20,691 nucleotides of DNA from JANLSO01 sp031362405 (GTDB taxonomy: Bacteria > Actinomycetota > Thermoleophilia > Miltoncostaeales > Miltoncostaeaceae): assembly GCA_031362405.1 (NCBI GenBank), contig JANLSO010000160.1, positions 1 to 20,691 on the forward strand, in the 5' to 3' direction. Below the pieces are notes generated by a model. The model ran no database searches. It was given only the letters and a program-made list of their open reading frames with translations, and had not been told where the DNA came from. Positions 7,369-14,020 of the stretch are shown here, in pieces. Each line of letters begins with the position of its first letter. Positions within the stretch are counted from its first letter, which is position 1. The translations under genes and the position numbers were made by a program.

Positions 7369-7440
7369 TACAGGCACACGAAAGACGCGCAAAAGACCCC
7401 GACCCGACGACCGGCCCATCCGGGGCCCGAGGATCAACCT

Positions 7441-8586
7441 ATGTCACTGAGCTACGCCTTTACCGAGGAGCAGGAAGACCTGCGCCAGATGGTCCGTGAG
7501 TTCGCCCAGGCAGAGGTTCTGCCACTGGTCGAAAAGGCAGAACGTGAGGAGAAGTTCCCGGTCGAGCTGCTTCCCAAGCTCGGCGAGTTGGGTCTTTTGG
7601 GCATCGTCTTCCCGGAGGAGTACGGGGGCATCGGAGCCGACAAGATCACCGAGTGCATCTTTGTCGAGGAAATGGCGAAGGTCTCGGCCGGTATGACGGC
7701 GTCGATCAACGCCCACGCCGATCTGGCCGCCTTCCCGATCTACAAGTTCGGCACCGACGCTCAGCGCGAGAAGTACCTGCCGCGCTCGATCGAAGGAACG
7801 ATCATCGGGGCCTACGCCATCACCGAGCCAAACACGGGTTCTGACGCCGCCGGTCTTACCACCCGCGCCGAGAAGAAGAACGGCGGCTATGTCATCAACG
7901 GCCGCAAGAACTTCATCACCAACGGCACGATCTGCGACTACTGCCTAGTGGCCGCCTACACCGACAAGTCAAAGCGCGGTGAGGGCATCAGCGTCTTCAT
8001 CGTCGACCGTGAGACCAAAGGCTTTGAAGTCACCCGCAAGCTGGAGAAGATGGGCCATCGGTCATCCGACACCGCAGAGCTCGTCTTTGAAGACTGCGAG
8101 GTCGGCGAAGAGGCGCTTCTCGGCGGCAAGGAGGGCGCGTTCGGGGCCCTCATGGAGGCCCTCATCACCGGCCGCGTCTCGCATGGCGTGAAGTCGGCGG
8201 CGATTGCCGAGGCCGCGTTCGACGCGGCAAAGCAGTACGCCACCGAGCGTGAGGCGTTCGGTCGCAGCCTGTCGAAGTTCCAGGCGATCCGGTTCAAGCT
8301 CGCCGACATGGCGACCCGTATCGAGGCCGCCAAGAGCCTTGCCTACAAGGCGGCGTGGCTCTACTCGACGGGCCAGCCGTGTGTGAAGGAAGCCTCGATG
8401 GCCAAGTACTTCTCGGCCGAGGTCGCCGACTACGTGTGTCGCGAAGCCGTCCAGATCCATGGTGGCTACGGCTACATCGTCGAGTACCCGGTGGAGCGGT
8501 ACTACCGCGACGCCAAGCTGGCGAGCATCACCGAGGGCACCAGCGAGATCCAGCAGCTGATCATCAGCAAGGAACTCGGCCTCTAG
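7441..8586 (+). CDS. acyl-CoA dehydrogenase
   Basis: This FAD-dependent enzyme of 381 residues introduces the alpha-beta double bond in an acyl-CoA and passes electrons to electron-transfer flavoprotein. The full family set is present: AITEPNTGSD (substrate/FAD loop), KNFITNG, KMGHRSSDTAELVFEDCEV, QIHGGYGY and the C-terminal ITEGTSEIQQ, whose first Glu is the catalytic base position of short- and medium-chain enzymes. It resembles butyryl-CoA/short-chain dehydrogenases, but chain length cannot be fixed by eye. Codon use is more biased (AAG, GAG, ATC, GGC) than in neighbouring genes, suggesting high expression. It is alone on this strand, divergent from the SDR and closed by a strong hairpin. 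Confidence 0.95.
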   Translation: MSLSYAFTEEQEDLRQMVREFAQAEVLPLVEKAEREEKFPVELLPKLGELGLLGIVFPEEYGGIGADKITECIFVEEMAKVSAGMTASINAHADLAAFPIYKFGTDAQREKYLPRSIEGTIIGAYAITEPNTGSDAAGLTTRAEKKNGGYVINGRKNFITNGTICDYCLVAAYTDKSKRGEGISVFIVDRETKGFEVTRKLEKMGHRSSDTAELVFEDCEVGEEALLGGKEGAFGALMEALITGRVSHGVKSAAIAEAAFDAAKQYATEREAFGRSLSKFQAIRFKLADMATRIEAAKSLAYKAAWLYSTGQPCVKEASMAKYFSAEVADYVCREAVQIHGGYGYIVEYPVERYYRDAKLASITEGTSEIQQLIISKELGL

Positions 8587-8596
8587 AACCTCTCTC

Positions 8597-8626
8597 CTCG
8601 GCGGCGAGGTCAGCCTCGCCGCCGAG
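8597..8626. terminator. bidirectional hairpin between convergent genes
   Basis: A perfect 13-bp inverted repeat (CTCGGCGGCGAGG and its complement) encloses the loop TCAG. It lies between the acyl-CoA dehydrogenase stop and the stop of the convergent gene at 8634, so it can serve both. There is no T-run, as is common in G+C-rich actinobacteria. Confidence 0.75.
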
Positions 8627-8633
8627 CCAGTGC

Positions 8634-9023
8634 CTAGGCGGCGCGCACGGTGCGGATGCGCCGCTCGAGTGTGCCCAGTACAACCCCGAGGCCGCGGGTC
8701 ACCGGGCCGGGAACGGGGCGGATCAGAGCCCGCTGTAGGCGCTCGATGCGGGCGGCGAGTCGCTCCCGCTCGGCACGCTCGATATCGAGCTGATCGGCGA
8801 GCCGGTCGCGCTCGGCGCGAAGGGCGTCGAGCTCAGGATCATGGCCGCGCTCAGAGCGCAACGACGTCACCGCGGATGCGGCGATGAGGGTGCGCTGTGA
8901 GCCGACCGGGCCGACGGTCTCGCCGTCAAGCCGCCCCGACTTCAAATAACGCCAGACCGTGCGTTCAGAAACGGCGAGCGTCTCGGCGGCCTGGGCAACG
9001 GTGAGTGCATGAGAGATATCCAT
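8634..9023 (-). CDS. small helix-turn-helix protein with coiled coil
   Basis: This is a 129-residue DNA-binding protein of the MerR/excisionase type. Residues 6-50 (LTVAQAAETLAVSERTVWRYLKSG...GSQRTLIAASAV) form a winged helix-turn-helix of the kind that reads a short site. Residues 63-97 (ELDALRAERDRLADQLDIERAERERL...) form a strong heptad coiled coil, giving a likely dimer. The C-terminus is basic and hydrophobic. The ATG at 9023 begins exactly where the domain begins; the longer frame upstream runs through the hairpin and the MaoC gene and was rejected. Its targets are unknown. Its position next to acyl-CoA genes may mean nothing. No integrase is present, so a phage excisionase role is unlikely. 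Confidence 0.75.
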   Translation of the reverse strand: MDISHALTVAQAAETLAVSERTVWRYLKSGRLDGETVGPVGSQRTLIAASAVTSLRSERGHDPELDALRAERDRLADQLDIERAERERLAARIERLQRALIRPVPGPVTRGLGVVLGTLERRIRTVRAA

Positions 9024-9040
9024 GGACGTACAGCTTCGCC

Positions 9041-9073
9041 ATGGGGCGCCCGACTCCTCGTCGGGTGCCCCAT
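9041..9073 (-). terminator. hairpin downstream of the MaoC-like gene
   Basis: Two 14-base arms (9041-9054 and 9060-9073) pair with only one non-Watson-Crick position, a G-U wobble in one direction, around the loop TCCTC. It follows the MaoC-like stop on the minus strand and precedes the helix-turn-helix gene, so it should end or attenuate that message. Confidence 0.65.
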
Positions 9074-9097
9074 GACAGGCCGTCAGCCGGTCGAGAC

Positions 9098-9553
9098 CTA
9101 CTCGGCGGGCTTGCGCTGGATCAGCATGTTCCACTGACCCTTCTGCACAACCTTGTCGTCCTGATTCAGGACCTCGATCTCGTACAGGCACCACCCTTGG
9201 GCAGGGTTCTTGTGCTCGGACTTCTCGCCGATGGTCCGCTTGACGCGGACGGTGTCGTTGAAGAAGACCGGAGCACGGAATGCCCACTCCTTCAACCCCA
9301 CGAACGCCGCCGTCGCGATCTTGGGTTCCATCTTCTCCACCTGCAGACCGGTGGCGATGGAGGTCACCAACATGCCATGGGCGACGCGCTTTCCGAACAC
9401 GGACTCCGAGGCACGCACATCATCGATGTGGAACCAGTTGAAGTCACCGGACACGCCGCAGAAGTTCACGACGTCGGCCTCGGTGATGGTGCGGTTCAAC
9501 GACACCGCTTCATCACCGGGGTTCAGCTCCTCCCAAAACAAACGCTCAGCCAC
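9098..9553 (-). CDS. MaoC-family hydratase (hot-dog fold)
   Basis: This 151-residue hot-dog fold protein is related to R-specific enoyl-CoA hydratases and to the HadA/HadB subunits of (3R)-hydroxyacyl-ACP dehydratases. The active-site segment SGDFNWFHIDDVRASESVFGKRVAHGM (residues 35-61) carries the catalytic Asp37 and His42 and the closing AHGM motif. It would hydrate a trans-2-enoyl thioester or dehydrate the 3-hydroxy form. The start is GTG 9553 with GAGGAG five to six bases upstream. It follows the aminotransferase on the same strand but is separated by a hairpin, so it probably has its own transcript. Substrate carrier (CoA or ACP) is not decidable here. Confidence 0.88.
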   Translation of the reverse strand: MAERLFWEELNPGDEAVSLNRTITEADVVNFCGVSGDFNWFHIDDVRASESVFGKRVAHGMLVTSIATGLQVEKMEPKIATAAFVGLKEWAFRAPVFFNDTVRVKRTIGEKSEHKNPAQGWCLYEIEVLNQDDKVVQKGQWNMLIQRKPAE

Positions 9554-9611
9554 GCGGTCTCCTCATCGATTCGCGATCCAAGTACCGCGGAAGACGATAC
9601 CGACAGGAGAC

Positions 9612-9640
9612 GTACCCCGGTGGCAGACCCACCGGGGTAC
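9612..9640 (-). terminator. hairpin downstream of the aminotransferase gene
   Basis: A perfect 12-bp stem (GTACCCCGGTGG and its complement) with loop CAGAC begins 14 bases past the aminotransferase stop on the minus strand. It has no T-run but is strong enough to act as an intrinsic terminator in a G+C-rich genome. Confidence 0.7.
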
Positions 9641-9653
9641 GGGCCCCGTTGTC

Positions 9654-10844
9654 TTAGAGGTTCTCGACCCCGCGGCGGATGCGGTCCAGGCCCTCTTCGA
9701 GGACATCGTCCGGGCAGGCGTAGGTGAGGCGGATGTGGCCCTCACCGCGGTCGCCGAACGCCGAGCCGGCCACAACGCCGACCTGGTGGTTCTCGATCAG
9801 GTGGTCGGCGAACTGCTGGGCCGTCATCCCGGTGCCGCGGATGTCGGGAAACACGTAGAACGAGCCGTCGGGCGTCTGGCAGTCGATCCCGGGGATCTTG
9901 TTCAGGGCCTCGACGGTCTTGTCGCGCTTGGCCTTCAGGCGCGCGGTCTGGGTGAGCACGTGGTCCTGCGGACCGGTGATCGCCGCCAGCGCCGCCAGTT
10001 GCACGAACGCGGGCACGTTCGTGACCGAGTTCTGCTGGAAGATGTCCATCGCGGTGATCAGTTCCTTATTGGCCACACACCAGCCAATGCGGAAGCCGGT
10101 CATGATGTATGTCTTTGAGAACGTGTCGACGAGGATCGACCGGTCGGCCATGCCATCGACGGCGGCGATGGTCTTGTGCTCGCCGGGCGAGTAGACCATG
10201 TGGCTGAAGATCTCGTCGGTCAGCACCGTGACGTCGTGCTCGACGCAGATCGCGGCGATCTCCTCGAGCTGGCCGACCATCATCCCGTTCGGACGCTGCG
10301 GCGAGTTGATGATCAGCATCTTGGTCTTCGGAGTGATCAGGCTCTGAAGGCTGTCGAGGTCGAAGTGGAAGTCGGGCTCCACCAGCGGCGCGTAGACGAC
10401 GTTGCCGCCGGCGTAGGTGATCCAGAACTCGTCCGGGGGGTAGCCCGGGTTCGGGAAGATGACCTCATCGCCCTGGTCGACGACCGTCAAAAGCGACTGG
10501 GTGAGCGCGTGCTTGGCACCCATCGTCACGAGAACCTCTTCACGGACGGTCGGTCGACCGCGCTTGGTGGCCTCTTCGGCGATCGCGTCACGCAGCTCGG
10601 GAAGACCCGGGCCCGGCACGTAGCGCACGTGGCCGTCGGTGACGGCCTTTGAGCACGCCTCCATGATGTGCGGCGCCGGGCGAAACTCCTCGCCCTGGAA
10701 GTCGCCCTTCTCAAAGTGGATAACGCGCTTGCCGCTCTCACGCTCGAGAGCCTCTGCCTTGCGCATCGATGCCCACTGCTTGGGAAGAACAAAGTGCGAG
10801 GTGCGGCTCGACATGCGCACCGGGGATTTCGCGGTCGTCGCCAT
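9654..10844 (-). CDS. PLP-dependent class I/II aminotransferase
   Basis: This 396-residue fold-type I aminotransferase resembles aspartate/aromatic enzymes. The PLP lysine lies in TFSKTYIMTGFRIGW (Lys244), the pyridine-nitrogen aspartate in LTDEIFSHMVY (Asp210), and the substrate carboxylate arginine in GEGHIRLTYACP near the end. The usual NSPNNPTG loop reads NSPQRPNG (from residue 180), so the loop that positions PLP is altered although its key asparagines remain. It transfers an amino group between an amino acid and a 2-oxo acid; the pair is unknown. The ATG at 10844 has an AAGGAG ribosome site nine bases upstream. The IclR gene ends 75 bp upstream on the same strand, so the two may be co-transcribed. 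Confidence 0.92.
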   Translation of the reverse strand: MATTAKSPVRMSSRTSHFVLPKQWASMRKAEALERESGKRVIHFEKGDFQGEEFRPAPHIMEACSKAVTDGHVRYVPGPGLPELRDAIAEEATKRGRPTVREEVLVTMGAKHALTQSLLTVVDQGDEVIFPNPGYPPDEFWITYAGGNVVYAPLVEPDFHFDLDSLQSLITPKTKMLIINSPQRPNGMMVGQLEEIAAICVEHDVTVLTDEIFSHMVYSPGEHKTIAAVDGMADRSILVDTFSKTYIMTGFRIGWCVANKELITAMDIFQQNSVTNVPAFVQLAALAAITGPQDHVLTQTARLKAKRDKTVEALNKIPGIDCQTPDGSFYVFPDIRGTGMTAQQFADHLIENHQVGVVAGSAFGDRGEGHIRLTYACPDDVLEEGLDRIRRGVENL

Positions 10845-10919
10845 ACGGCGGGTCTCCTTCTTACGTTTCGCGGTTCAGTGAATGGACGAAGCGCATGATG
10901 CGCCCCGGGTGCCGGCGTG

Positions 10920-11780
10920 TCACGTGGATGCCGGTCGAGCCAACGCGACCCGCTCCACCGGCGCACGCTGCACACCGGTGGGACGAGCCCCGAACTGCTG
11001 GGCCCCCAGACGTCGCGACAGACCGCGCGCGGCGGCCATCACCAGCTGGGAGAGTTCTTCGATGCGCGACGGGGTGATGCGGGTGACCGGCCCACCGATA
11101 CCCAGAGCAGCCACGACGCTTCCGTGGTGGTCCCAGATCGGGGCTCCAATGCAGCGCAGACCCTCGTCGTACTCCTCGTTGTCGACCGCGTAGCCCCGCT
11201 CGCGGATCGACGTGAGCTCGGTTCGCAGCTCATCGAGACCGGTGATGGTGTTGGGGGTAAAGCCGACAAGGCCACGCTCGGCGACGATCCGCGTGACCTC
11301 ATCCGGGTCGGCGTGTGCGAGGAGCACCTTGCCGAGGTTCGTGGCGTGCGCCGGGTAGCCGCGGCCGATCGCCGACGGCACCCGCAGGGCCCGACGCGTC
11401 TCGACCCGCTCGATGTAGATGGCCTCTCCTCCGTCGAGCACAGCGAGGTGGCCGGTCTCCCCGGTGTCGCGCACCAGGCCCTCCAGGAACGGCAGCGCCT
11501 CATCCCACAGATCCATCCGTTCCATCACGAGGCCGCCCAGCTCGAAGATCCGCATCCCGAGCCGGTAGTGGCCGTTGCGCGGGTTACGCTCGAGCATCCC
11601 GGCAGCTTCGAGGTTCACGAGAAAACGGTGGACCGTCGACTTGTGCAGCTCGAGACGTTCGGAGATCTGGGCAACGCGCAGCTCTGGTTCATCTGCCGAG
11701 AACGCGTTCAGGATCGCCACGGCGCGCTCGATCGCCTGGATGCGATACGGGGAATCGGCAGCGAGAGCGGTCGTGGTCAT
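10920..11780 (-). CDS. IclR-family transcriptional regulator
   Basis: This is a 286-residue IclR-type regulator. An N-terminal winged helix-turn-helix spans about residues 15-75 (AIERAVAILNAFSADEPELRVAQISERLELHKSTVHRFLVNLEAAGML). It is followed by the IclR effector domain with GYPAHATNLGKVLLAH, ERGYAVDNEEYDEGLRCIGAPI and VVAALGIGGP. Such proteins bind a small carboxylate or aromatic ligand and often control a divergent catabolic gene. The last 30 residues (RRLGAQQFGARP... to ARPAST) are an Arg/Ala-rich tail that the family usually lacks. It is divergent from the enoyl-CoA hydratase-cofG-cofH unit across 222 bp that contain palindromes, so it may regulate that unit as well as its own operon. 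Confidence 0.92.
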   Translation of the reverse strand: MTTTALAADSPYRIQAIERAVAILNAFSADEPELRVAQISERLELHKSTVHRFLVNLEAAGMLERNPRNGHYRLGMRIFELGGLVMERMDLWDEALPFLEGLVRDTGETGHLAVLDGGEAIYIERVETRRALRVPSAIGRGYPAHATNLGKVLLAHADPDEVTRIVAERGLVGFTPNTITGLDELRTELTSIRERGYAVDNEEYDEGLRCIGAPIWDHHGSVVAALGIGGPVTRITPSRIEELSQLVMAAARGLSRRLGAQQFGARPTGVQRAPVERVALARPAST

Positions 11781-11882
11781 CGGAGAAGAAATCTCACATC
11801 GCGAGACGGGGTTTTGTGATTACTGCGACGAACTATTTCTTACACCCCGTTTCGATCCCGGGCAAGCGCCGCGCCGCACTTT

Positions 11883-11899
11883 ACGAACAGCTGGTTCGT
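11883..11899. promoter_or_regulatory. palindrome in the IclR / enoyl-CoA hydratase intergenic region
   Basis: ACGAAC and GTTCGT flank AGCTG, giving a 17-bp dyad midway between the divergent starts. A further ACGAAC half-site occurs at 11828-11833 and GTTCGC at 11937-11942. IclR proteins often bind such dyads between divergent genes. A wider repeat, ACGGGGT (11806-11812) and ACCCCGT (11844-11850), also lies nearer the regulator start. Which, if any, is the operator is inference. Confidence 0.4.
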
Positions 11900-12002
11900 T
11901 CAGTGAGACACCACCAGTAACACAATGCCGGAAACCGTTCGCTTATGAGGATCGGTAAGATCACGCGACATACCGTTTCGGTGAGCGAGAAAGGGCGGCG
12001 GC

Positions 12003-12809
12003 GTGGCCTACGAGGACGTTCTCTACGAGGTCGAGGGGGCGCGGGCGACGATCACGATCAACCGTCCCGACCGTCTCAACGCATTTCGGGTGCAGACGCT
12101 CGAGGAACTCGCGCAGGCGTTCGAGGCGGCCGCCGACGATGAACGCGTCGGGGTGATCGTCTTTACCGGCGCCGGGGATCGCGCGTTCTGCGTCGGCGGC
12201 GACGTCCGCGATCCGACCCGCACCATCACCCAGAAGCGCCACGTCAATCACGTGGGCGACCGGCTTTCCGCAGCGATCCGCAACAACGGTAAACCGATTA
12301 TCGTGAAGGTCCGCGGGTACTGCATCGGTGGCGGCAACGAGTTGAACGTGATGTGCGACCTGACGATTACCGGGGCCTCGGGGAAGTTCGGGCAGGCCGG
12401 ACCAAAAATCGGCTCCGCTCCTTTGTGGTGGGGATGCCAGATGCTGCCGGCCGTCGTCGGCGAGAAGAAGGCCCGTGAAATCCTCTACCTCACCCGCCAG
12501 TACAGCGCTGAGGAAGCCCTGCAAATGGGCCTTGTGAACGCGGTCGTGCCCGATGAGGAGCTCGACGGCGAGGTCGACCGGTGGTGCGATCAAATCCTGC
12601 AACGCTCACCCCAAGGGCTGCGCCTGGCGAAGATCGCGATGAACGCGATCACCGACCAGCTCTACGGTGCCGTTCAGCACGGCTTGGAGCTTGTCGCGTT
12701 GAACCACGTCTACGGCCCGGAGCCCCAGGAGGGCATCGCCAGCTTCCAGGAAAAGCGGCCAGCCGATTGGCGCACATTCCGCATGGGTGAGGGCCCGGAG
12801 CCCGGCTGA
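12003..12809 (+). CDS. enoyl-CoA hydratase/isomerase family (crotonase) protein
   Basis: This is a 268-residue crotonase-fold enzyme acting on an acyl-CoA. The oxyanion-hole segments are visible: NAFRVQTLEELAQAF, the GAGDRAFCVGGDVRD loop and VRGYCIGGGNELNVMCDL. The region GQAGPKIGSAPLWWGCQMLPAVVGEKKAREILYLTRQYSAEEA resembles MenB and the cyclic acyl-CoA hydratases more than fatty-acid hydratases, so the substrate may be an aromatic or alicyclic CoA ester. It begins with GTG (AAGGG seven bases upstream). Its TGA overlaps the cofG ATG by one base (TGATG), so it is translated with the Fo synthase genes. Why is unknown. It is divergent from the IclR regulator. Confidence 0.9.
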   Translation: MAYEDVLYEVEGARATITINRPDRLNAFRVQTLEELAQAFEAAADDERVGVIVFTGAGDRAFCVGGDVRDPTRTITQKRHVNHVGDRLSAAIRNNGKPIIVKVRGYCIGGGNELNVMCDLTITGASGKFGQAGPKIGSAPLWWGCQMLPAVVGEKKAREILYLTRQYSAEEALQMGLVNAVVPDEELDGEVDRWCDQILQRSPQGLRLAKIAMNAITDQLYGAVQHGLELVALNHVYGPEPQEGIASFQEKRPADWRTFRMGEGPEPG

Positions 12810-14020
12810 TGGCGACCATCCCCGCACCCGCGGCCCTGTCGAGCCTGCGTCCGCATCTGCGCGCGGTCGTGGAGACCGCCCTTGATGGAGAGCGCATCGG
12901 CGACGACGCGGCCCTGGCGTTCGCCGACGTGCGCGGAGCGGAGCACGCGGCCCTTTGGGCGGCGGCGGCGGCCCTGCGGGATATCGGCCACCCCCCCGTG
13001 GTCACCTACTCTCGCAAAGTCTTCATCCCCCTGACCAACCTGTGCCGGGATGTCTGTTCGTACTGCACGTTTGCGCGCACCGACGATGATCCGCGCGTGC
13101 ACACGATGAGCCCCGACGAGGTTCTCGCCGTTGCCGAGGCCGGGGCGGGGCGGGGCTGTAAGGAAGCACTCTTTTGCCTCGGTGACCGACCCGAGGTGCG
13201 CTGGCCGAGCTACCGAGCGACGTTGAAGCGCTTCGGCCACGACTCGACCCACTCATATCTGGTGGACATGTGCCGGCAGGTGCTCGAGCAGACCGGGCTT
13301 CTTCCCCACCCGAATGCCGGGATCCTGTCGCGACGCGAACTGGAAGAGTTACGCCCCTACTGTCCGAGTCAGGGAATGATGCTCGAGTCGGTCTCCGACC
13401 GGCTGTGCGCACCGGGCGGCCCCCACGAGCACGCCCCCGACAAGCGCCCGGCGACACGCCTGGCGATGATCCGCCGAGCCGGGGAGCTGGCGATCCCGTT
13501 CACCTCGGGAATCCTCATCGGTATTGGCGAGACCGCCACCGAACGGGTCGAGGCGATCGTCGCTTTGCGCCAGCTGCATGAGCAGTACGGGCACATCCAG
13601 GAGGTCATCGTCCAGAACTTCCGGGCCAAACCCGACACCCCGATGGCCGCCGTCGGCGAACCGGGGCTGCTCGAGCTGATGACCGCCTGCGCGATCACCC
13701 GGTTGCTGATGGGCGCCGAGATGAACATCCAGGCGCCGCCGAACCTGTCGGCTGACTACGGGCCCTTGCTTTTGGCCGGGATCAACGACTGGGGTGGCAT
13801 CTCCCCCCTCACCCCGGACTTCATCAACCCCGAGGCCCCGTGGCCGGACATCGACCAGCTCGCGCAACTGTGCGATGAGGCCGGCTATCGCTTGCATGAA
13901 CGGTTGACGATCTACCCCCAATACCTACGCGATGACGCGTTCCTCGATGCGGGCCTGCGAGACCGGGTCCGCGCGATGGGCGATCCCGATACGGGCCTTG
14001 CCCTGATGGAGGCCGCGTGA
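12809..14020 (+). CDS. cofG: Fo synthase subunit CofG (radical SAM)
   Basis: CofG is one of two radical-SAM proteins that join a tyrosine-derived fragment to the riboflavin precursor 5-amino-6-(ribitylamino)uracil, giving 7,8-didemethyl-8-hydroxy-5-deazariboflavin (Fo), the F420 chromophore. The 403-residue protein has the cluster motif CRDVCSYC (Cys79, Cys83, Cys86), then GCKEALFCLGDRPE, MMLESVSDRL, IPFTSGILIGIGET, HIQEVIVQNFRAKPDTPMA and INDWGGISPLTPDFINPEAPWP, all close to the N-terminal half of FbiC. Here it is a separate gene, not an FbiC fusion. GGAG lies about nine bases before the ATG. The stop overlaps the cofH start (GTGA). Confidence 0.95.
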   Translation: MATIPAPAALSSLRPHLRAVVETALDGERIGDDAALAFADVRGAEHAALWAAAAALRDIGHPPVVTYSRKVFIPLTNLCRDVCSYCTFARTDDDPRVHTMSPDEVLAVAEAGAGRGCKEALFCLGDRPEVRWPSYRATLKRFGHDSTHSYLVDMCRQVLEQTGLLPHPNAGILSRRELEELRPYCPSQGMMLESVSDRLCAPGGPHEHAPDKRPATRLAMIRRAGELAIPFTSGILIGIGETATERVEAIVALRQLHEQYGHIQEVIVQNFRAKPDTPMAAVGEPGLLELMTACAITRLLMGAEMNIQAPPNLSADYGPLLLAGINDWGGISPLTPDFINPEAPWPDIDQLAQLCDEAGYRLHERLTIYPQYLRDDAFLDAGLRDRVRAMGDPDTGLALMEAA

